Under the pieces are notes generated by a model, which was given only the letters and a program-made list of their open reading frames with translations, ran no database searches and was not told the DNA's origin. This document shows positions 56,851 through 64,000 of a stretch of DNA of 64,000 nucleotides, in pieces. Each line of letters begins with the position of its first letter. The first letter of the stretch is position 1. The translations under genes were made by a program, and so were the position numbers. This stretch comes from Delphinapterus leucas (lineage: Eukaryota; Chordata; Mammalia; Artiodactyla; Monodontidae), in the NCBI RefSeq assembly GCF_002288925.2, contig NW_022098069.1, positions 69,792,099-69,856,098 on the forward strand, read 5' to 3'.

Positions 56851-59800
56851 CCTGTGTTGGATTGAACTAGTTTCTCAGCTCACCATTGCTTTCCATGAAA
56901 CAGGACTCTCAACTTCCCTTTTTCTTTCTCTCTCTTTTCAGAATCAATTCCTTTACTTGGCTTAAGCAAAGCAGTTTAGAGATCATTTTGTGGCTTGAGG
57001 ATTCCCTTGGATTCTCACCCCCAACTCCAAGTACGTTTTTCAAGTTTTTCTTCAAAGCAAAGATCGTATCTCCCTAAGAAAGGTAAACCTTCTCTACTTT
57101 CATAGTATGAAATATTAAATATAAATAGCTAGTTAAGTAAGTTGAACCAAGGCAAAGAATAGTGAGAAGTAAGGATTATATTAATTTCCAGATTCCAGAT
57201 TAGGCCTCTAAATAAATTCCTTTTTCCAAAAAGTTTTTCTGTGTATGTATTTCAGAAAAGCATGGAATAGCCCTTTACAACATTTTATCTCCTGGGAACA
57301 GCATATAAAATGAGATCATGTTGAATAACTTTAACCATGGTACTTTAAAATAGAATGACTAGTGGGAGATATTTCAAGAGAATATCGAGGCTCATCCACA
57401 GTGACTATATTATGCAAAAATATTATTAGAATGGTTGGAGGGAAGATAAGGTAGCACGTAGGCGGATTTAACAAATGTATTAAATTGTGTGGTGTTGTAA
57501 ACATCACACAAGTCAGAGACCTAAGGCAAATGGATTTTAGAGAACTAGGATACAGACGGGAGATTTATACTCCAACATGGACAAAATGCAGATAAAACTA
57601 AAGGGATAAAAGTCACACAGGTGTCATCTATTTAAAAATTAATTCATAGAATATGTTAGTTCCAGGGGCGTCTTAAAATGATAACATTATTGTGGACTAG
57701 AAGTGAATTTTCAATGAAGGTGTTGTGTATAGTGGGAAAAAAAAAGACAGTTCTGCCTACAAAACAAAAAAGAAACTTTTCATATATATGCATTGAAATG
57801 CAAGTTAATAGAATTTTAAAAATTTAGTAAATATGACCTTGGATTATGAACTTTATTCAGTGCAAGAAAAACATCACTTTGACTTCTCAAGTCTTCTTCA
57901 AAGGCTAAAATGAAGAGAATGCCATGGTAATTGTCAGTCTTTTAAATGGAAATTGTGGGAAAAGATCTAGATTTACTTTACTGAACATGTTTTTCATAAT
58001 TAAAATTATGTTTCTAGACTGCTACAAATGTATTTTCTGAAAAGATAACAGAGTGATAATTATTCCAGTGCCCTCAATTCTGTTCTTTTATTAGAGTAAA
58101 AATTCTTTCTAAATGTCCTAATAATAAATTGGGTTCAATTTTGGACCAGAATAAATGTGGGAAGAACTACACATTTAGGTGGAAAATCAGGCAATCTGTA
58201 TTATATAAATCAATATTTATCCATTAGTCTGAAAACAATTGCAGGAACAATGTACTTAGAATAAACCTTGTCGCAAAGTAATTCTGGGCAAGAAGAGACT
58301 TTTCTTCATAGAAACCCAAACCACAAGAATTCCTAGTTCCAAATTCTTTTTCTTTTGTGGCTAATACTAATTGAAGAAGTCCAAGGAATGCAGAAAATGC
58401 TATTTCCTGAATAGACTTATTTCTTTTTTATTTTAAAGAAATATTTATTTTTTTATGTAGATACATATCTGGAAGATCAGAAAAAAGAGTTTTAAAGATG
58501 GATTATTAACAGCAAATGTGACTTTTTTGCCTCTGATTTCAAATAGGAGATGCAGATGAATGACACCAAAATACGGTATTGTTAAGTTCAAGGGTATATT
58601 CTGAGGATGTCTTTTGAAAGATTGTTCTTTACATATCTTTTCATATGACTTCTAAATGTGATGTTTTTCACACCACAATACACAATTTACCTTCCTTCAC
58701 ACTTAACTAGAAATTATTGTGTTTGACTATTTAACATAATAACATTAAAAGACATTGTTCCTTCTTTGCCCCACATTTAGGATGCAATTAATGATTATTT
58801 AATTCATGGCAGCACTTGAGCTCTTAGGTTCATTTAGAAAAGACTGAATCTCATAACCATATTAATATCTGGCGAATGTGTCTTATCAGAGTATGTCTGC
58901 GTTTTTCCTGTTCATTTCCTTGTGATAAGATTCCTGGGCAGAGCAAGTCTTCGGAAGTAAGCCCACAGGGCTGCCTGGCAAGTTTATTTTGGGAAGGAAA
59001 TAATCAATTTAGAGCTATTACTGCAAGAGTCCTTATCGAGCTCATTTCCTCTTCTAATGCTTCACAAGCTAATATTACATGTTTAGTAGCAACTTCAAAG
59101 GAACAGAACTGTGCTTTGTAGGTTTTATTAATGTGAAATTTCTCTGAGGGCACCAAGTGTTTGCCATTAACGTGACTACAATCCACAGACTTGCAAGCAT
59201 AGGTCATAAAAGCTGTACCAAAAACTTGTGCTGCTGTAGCCCAGGACACTATTAATGCGGCTCTGTTATTGTTAAATTACAAGGGTTTGGGTTGGGGGGC
59301 GTAGTACTGTGCCCACAGTCGTGATTTTTCTGCACTCCTTCTCCATTATGGTTCAGTGTGTTGAAAATAGGGATTTAGCCTAAAAACAATATCGTCAAAA
59401 CAATGTACTGAGAATGTCTAGTCTACACCCAGGTAACAATAGCGGAATTGTTTTTTCATTTGTTTGGTTTTGTGCGACACATTGAAATGTAAGCTCTTAG
59501 CCACACAGAGAAGCATTTAATGTTCCACAGTAGAATAGCAAGAAAGCAAAGCAAACATTTAGGCATGGCACGTAAGGCACTTGAAAGAAGAAAAGAAGAG
59601 AGATAGCTTCAAGGAGACAGCCCTCATCCTCCTGACAATTCTTAATTAGAAACATGAGTGATTATATATATCTGCCAAATCAAGATATCTTGGTGCCCAT
59701 TTCGAGACATTGCAGTATAATTGCCTTTTGACCCTAAATTTGAGAATATTTTCCTTTGTTACATATTTGACTAGACGCTTAGAGCAGACTAATCTCTGTC

Positions 59801-61023
59801 AGCCAATAGTAAACCCCAGTTGGACAGAAGGAGATCATTTAATTAAATGTTATCTTTACTTGTCTTATCTAATTACCTACTTGAACACAACTTCGTTTCC
59901 ATTTCAAACTACTACCATTCTGTTCCCTTACAACTACCTCAGGAGGGTTTTTAATTTATTTTTATTTTTTATTTTTTGTCATATGCTGACTAAATGAGTT
60001 TCAGAAAAGTCACGGAAAAGAAGTGCCCATTGTCAGGGCGGTTGAGCTGTGTGGGCACGCCTGAGGCAAATGAACTGCAGCTGCACATGTTAGAACTCGT
60101 CCTCATGGCCAGAGTGAGGGAACCAAAACATCCCCTGGAATTTGGCTAGCGCTTTAGGAAAAGTAGGATAAAAATACGGAAATTATAGGAAAATCATTAG
60201 CAGTTGTTTGGTTATTTTTCTGTGTCAATAGACTTTTGTTTAATATTTTAGATATTTGAGCGGTACTGTAAAAGCCTTTGTTTAGTTTCCTTCACATTAA
60301 AAATAGCAAGTTGAGTAGCCAATTTTTCAGTGTAGGGTTATAAATTAGGAAGAGAGAAGAAAATGATATGGAACCTCTAAGTTAAATAAATTCTCTTATC
60401 CAATTTAAAGTTTGTAAAGGGAAGAGATACATTATAAGGGAGACTTTTTCTTTGTCTTGCAGTTAGCTATCGAAATACCTCTGTAATTAATATTTGTTTG
60501 GAACCCAAAACCTTCTTAAAAGGGGAATATTTTTAGAGGGGAATCTTCCTTCCAATTAAAACAAAAATTGCAAAATCCTTAATAGAATCTATGACAGGAA
60601 ATTAAAGATAGGAAAGCATTTTTTTTTTTTTTTACAAATCGTTTTAATTTCCACATGATACTTTGAAGGAGGTGTTTGGGGATAGTTTTTCTGGAACTCA
60701 GATGCCGTAGAACTCTAGTATTTTATGAACTAGGTCAAGTTATTTTTACTGTAAAAAATCAAGTAAAGGGCAATTATTGAGTAGGAAATATCAAAAATGA
60801 AGTTATGTTTTTCAATAACTTTTTTCATTCCCCTGCACTCAAATCTAATGCAATATTTGATTTAGCACAGACAGGATTTTATTCAAGCTTAATAATTATT
60901 TGGTTTAATAATCCACATTTTATGGTGTTCTATACAATGGCTCACAACAATCCAGGTGCTCTTTCACCTGAATGCAACTAGGAAATGAGTGCATATGCTC
61001 ATCTCTCAGACTATCTATTTCTT
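56851..61023. other. Repeat-poor sequence, no gene seen
   Basis: More than 4 kb without an element I can recognise, the longest such stretch in the window. GC-richer parts occur at 58870-59280 and 60000-60140. The latter contains the E-box-like 'cagctgcacatg'. No open frame above 95 codons, and none with recognisable content. It could hold conserved regulatory DNA, but nothing in the sequence proves it. Confidence 0.5.
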
Positions 61024-61270
61024 GGACTCCATTATATTTTGTTTTTGTTTTTGATTTTTTGCGGGACGCGGGCCTCTCACTGTTGTGGCCTCTCCTGTTG
61101 CGGAGCACAGGCTCCGGACGCGCAGGCTCAGCGACCATGGCTCACGGGCCCAGCCGCTCCGCGGCACGTGGGATCTTCCCGGACCGGGGCAGGAACCCGT
61201 GTCCCCTGCATCGGCAGGCGGACGCTCAACCACTGCACCACCAGGGAAGCCCCGGACTCCGTTATATTTT
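61024..61270 (-). mobile_element. CHR SINE, full length, with TSDs
   Basis: Reverse copy with a T/G-mixed tail, full body and head 'ccaccagggaagcccc'. TSD ggactcc[a/g]ttatatttt (17 bp, one mismatch) at 61024-61040 and 61254-61270. Well preserved, so probably one of the younger insertions here. Confidence 0.97.
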
Positions 61271-64000
61271 AATCTCATGGGGCTTGTAAAGAAATAATAG
61301 CCTTGATTCACAAAACTTCAAATCCTCTAGGGGCAAGCAGAGAGCAGTTTGAAAAGAATCACCACCTAAGAGTTCAGGTTTGATCCTAAATGTTCCCCAA
61401 TTCTTTCAAAATTTTTGACTTCTTCTTGAGTTTACTTTAAATCTTAATATCACCACCCCTCATGAGCTCTTCCTTTCTTAATTTTTTAAAACTTACATAT
61501 TTTTTAAGATGTAGTTATTTTTCAGAAACTCTTCCTCTGATGTTCTTATTCCTCTTTTCATCCTTTTCTCTATTTTTATCTCTGACCCTTTCTCTTAGCT
61601 CTAGTAAAATGCATAGAACTCTTATCCTATGTTTTCATAGAATGAGAGATTTATCCCCACCTAGTGCTTCTATGGGTGCTAGGTATGGGAGAGATGATAC
61701 ACATTTTCCACCAAATATAGAAATAATTAACATATAATTTTCAGAAGTGGGCATGAAGGTCATTTTCTAAATTTGTTAAACGCACTGCAGGGGATATTAG
61801 GCTGCTATAAAAATTTCCTTTTTTAAGGAAAAAATAGCCAAATATTGCCAGTTTCCCCAGACTCATTAATTATAATATCACATCTGCATTTATCACAGAT
61901 GCTATATTGATTTCAATTGTTTTTCAATTCAACAAATTCAAAAGACATAAGCATCCATTTTGAAACAAATATACTTAGAACCCTCCCCATCCTAGCTTCC
62001 TGAAAAAACACACTAAATATAACTAACATCGTTTTAGATGTTTAATTCCCTGATGTGCCATTCCACAATTGCATACGTTTTTTCTAAAACTTCAATTGCT
62101 TTCAGTTGTTACCCTAAATGGTTGGAAATTCATAACATCACTTGCTAATTTTAGCTAAAGTTTAGTATACAGATACTTGAAAAGAAAGTGTATATATTTT
62201 ACAATGAGATAAGTGTGAATGCTTTAGCATCATAGACTGGCCTGTCTGATGATGCCACATTTCAGCAACTTAATGAGAAAAATCCAATTTTCTCCCCTAT
62301 GGTTCTGATGATTCATAGGTTCTTCCTGCCACTGGATCAAGACCATATTTTACCGGGAGTCCTGTTATACCTTCCTTTCTTCAGTAGTGAATCTTTCCCA
62401 GCAATATTCTTTTTTCCTGATAACACCTGTACCAAGCTGTTGGGGAAATAGTTTACAAAACAATCCTTGAAAAAAGATTCTTGTCTCTTTACCTGAATGG
62501 AAGGAACATTTCATCCAAAGTGGAAAGACACTGCTTATAAAGCCAAACCTACTCATTATCTCATCTACATATTTAATTTTAGTTATATTAGTAAGATGAG
62601 TTACTCACTATAGTGAAAATTTTTCATGTGCATAGCACACTGAGAATTGAATCCATGGCTCAGTATATCTTATATCCATGTCATTTATCACAATATATTC
62701 ATGAGTCCATACATTTCCTACTCTTGAAAGAAAAAATAATTTAAAATACTTTTGTATTGGTATCTGTATTTGTAGTGCCAGATTATTCTGAATAACTTCA
62801 TCTTGGAGAATGGTCAAAAGTAATTTGTGAAAGTATACTAGTTCCATCCATCCATCTATCTGTCCTGTCCATCCTTTATTGTGATTTTCTCTATGTGGAG
62901 ATATTTGAGACAGAGGATCTGAAGGGAACACATCACATTTTCTGCAGAGTTGAAGAAAAGACAAGGAGGTTGGCATTAGACTGGGAAATGGAGGTTGGAA
63001 CATAATTCTACATTGGTCTCTTGAAGGATGTCGTCGTTAAAACTCAGGAAAAGGGGAAACAGGATAAAACACATCATTTGTTGAAGGAAAGCCCACTTAA
63101 TAATGAGAATTACTGCAATTTTACTTTTACAAACAGATGTGAAATGCATCACAGAGGTACTCAATAATTATTTCCCTCCAGAAATAGTCAGTATGCAAGA
63201 CAGAAGCCCACTGACATCTGTCTCTGCTTTTCTAATAGGAAATAAATCTTAGTAACAGCTGAGAGATAAAGGAGGAATTATCAGGAGAGACTAAATACCC
63301 AAATCAAGGTCTATAGAATAAAAAAATAAGTACATAAAAACTAAGAAGATTCTCTGGCAAAAAGAAAGAAAACAGATGGAAGAAGCAGCCCACATTTTAA
63401 AATGACAATAAATATGAGATTGATTCAAGAAGGAATAATATAGAATTTGGACTTAGAACTGGATAAGAAATGTCTAACTTGGTCTACATTTGTACACTCA
63501 GTTAAACTATTTAAATGTATTCTAACATACTTATTTTCAGTTGTCAAGTGGACCTAAATGTTTTCTTGTGAAGTAAATGAGATAATGCATGAAAAGTAAT
63601 TAGGATTTTGTCTGAAAAGGCACTCACTGTTTATTAGATTTCTTCCTCATATTATTTTTGGTGAGAATCTCAGGACTCCTAGTAAACTTTAGTCAACATG
63701 ATTGAACTGGTAAGTACTCTTCATAACATTATTGAATCTTCAGGTTTGGATTGCCATCTAAGTTCATACTTTAAAAGACAAATTCAAGTACACCAATAAC
63801 TTCCTTCCCTAACTTCTTTCCCAGTCAGCTTTTCCAATTAAGGGTATATATGTTTATGTCGGACAAAGGATAAGAATTCAGAGTACTTTCTCTTCTTGCA
63901 TTCCTCATTTTGTTCAGAGTGGAAAAGAGAGGCAGGAGGAGGAATTTGAGAGAATTCTTGCTTGAAACCTCAAATGGAGGCTGGCTAAGGGAAATCTAAG
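61271..64000. other. Unassigned sequence to window end
   Basis: AT-rich, mostly unique-looking. A weak antisense MIR-like trace lies near 63560-63640 ('aaatgagataatgcatgaaa', 'aaaggcactcactgtttatt'). A 131-codon minus-strand frame (62608-63003) is unrecognised. Confidence 0.5.

Noticed and set aside
60620..60960. Second retrocopy starting at the poly(T) near 60620
   Set aside because: An ATTAAA-like signal lies near the T run on the minus strand, but no TSD was found on the far side and the body looks like the surrounding unique DNA.

Overview
The window looks like non-coding nuclear DNA from a cetacean (whale or dolphin). The strongest clue is at least thirteen copies of tRNA-derived CHR-type SINEs. 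They carry a 'gggcttccctggtggtgcag' head on the sense strand, a B-box like GGTTCGTGCCC and a tail such as 'aggcccgcgtaccgcaaa'. They occur beside artiodactyl-type L1 3' ends that finish in 'ccaataaagatgttaaaa'. Older layers shared by all mammals (MIR, L2, L1M and MLT1-type LTRs) fill much of the rest. The base composition is AT-rich. I found no exon, tRNA or rRNA gene, CRISPR array or bacterial-style operon that I can support. The open frames are short and fall in repeats or AT-rich DNA.

Layout: 1-7 kb holds a minus-strand L1 3' end, a MIR, a 23-bp G run and a degraded L2 with a SINE inside. 7.2-12.8 kb is a nearly full-length but dead L1 with target-site duplications (TSDs). 13-24 kb is older LTR, L2 and MIR debris with two CHR SINEs. 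25.3-26.5 kb is an L1 whose 5' and 3' ends are joined directly, followed by a long-type CHR SINE. 27.4-32.7 kb has two MLT1 LTRs and then one MIR cut into three pieces, first by an L1 and then by a 2.2-kb minus-strand insert. That insert has a poly(A) tail, a polyadenylation signal and TSDs, so I read it as a processed retrocopy. 33-47 kb alternates SINEs, L1M, L2, MIR and MLT1 pieces with several tandem or palindromic oddities. 48-54 kb is L1M with three CHR SINEs and a hairpin-bearing MLT1. 56.2-56.9 kb is L2. 56.9-64 kb is repeat-poor apart from one SINE at 61 kb.

The genes here are retrotransposon genes, and all are broken. The window mainly records layered insertions, with nesting order and TSDs giving relative ages. 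The best candidates for something undescribed are the retrocopy at 30400-32617, the 5'-to-3' joined L1 at 25351-26508 and two snap-back inverted duplications at 39863-39898 and 53315-53358. Repeat family names are from my own recognition of consensus features. I could run no database search.
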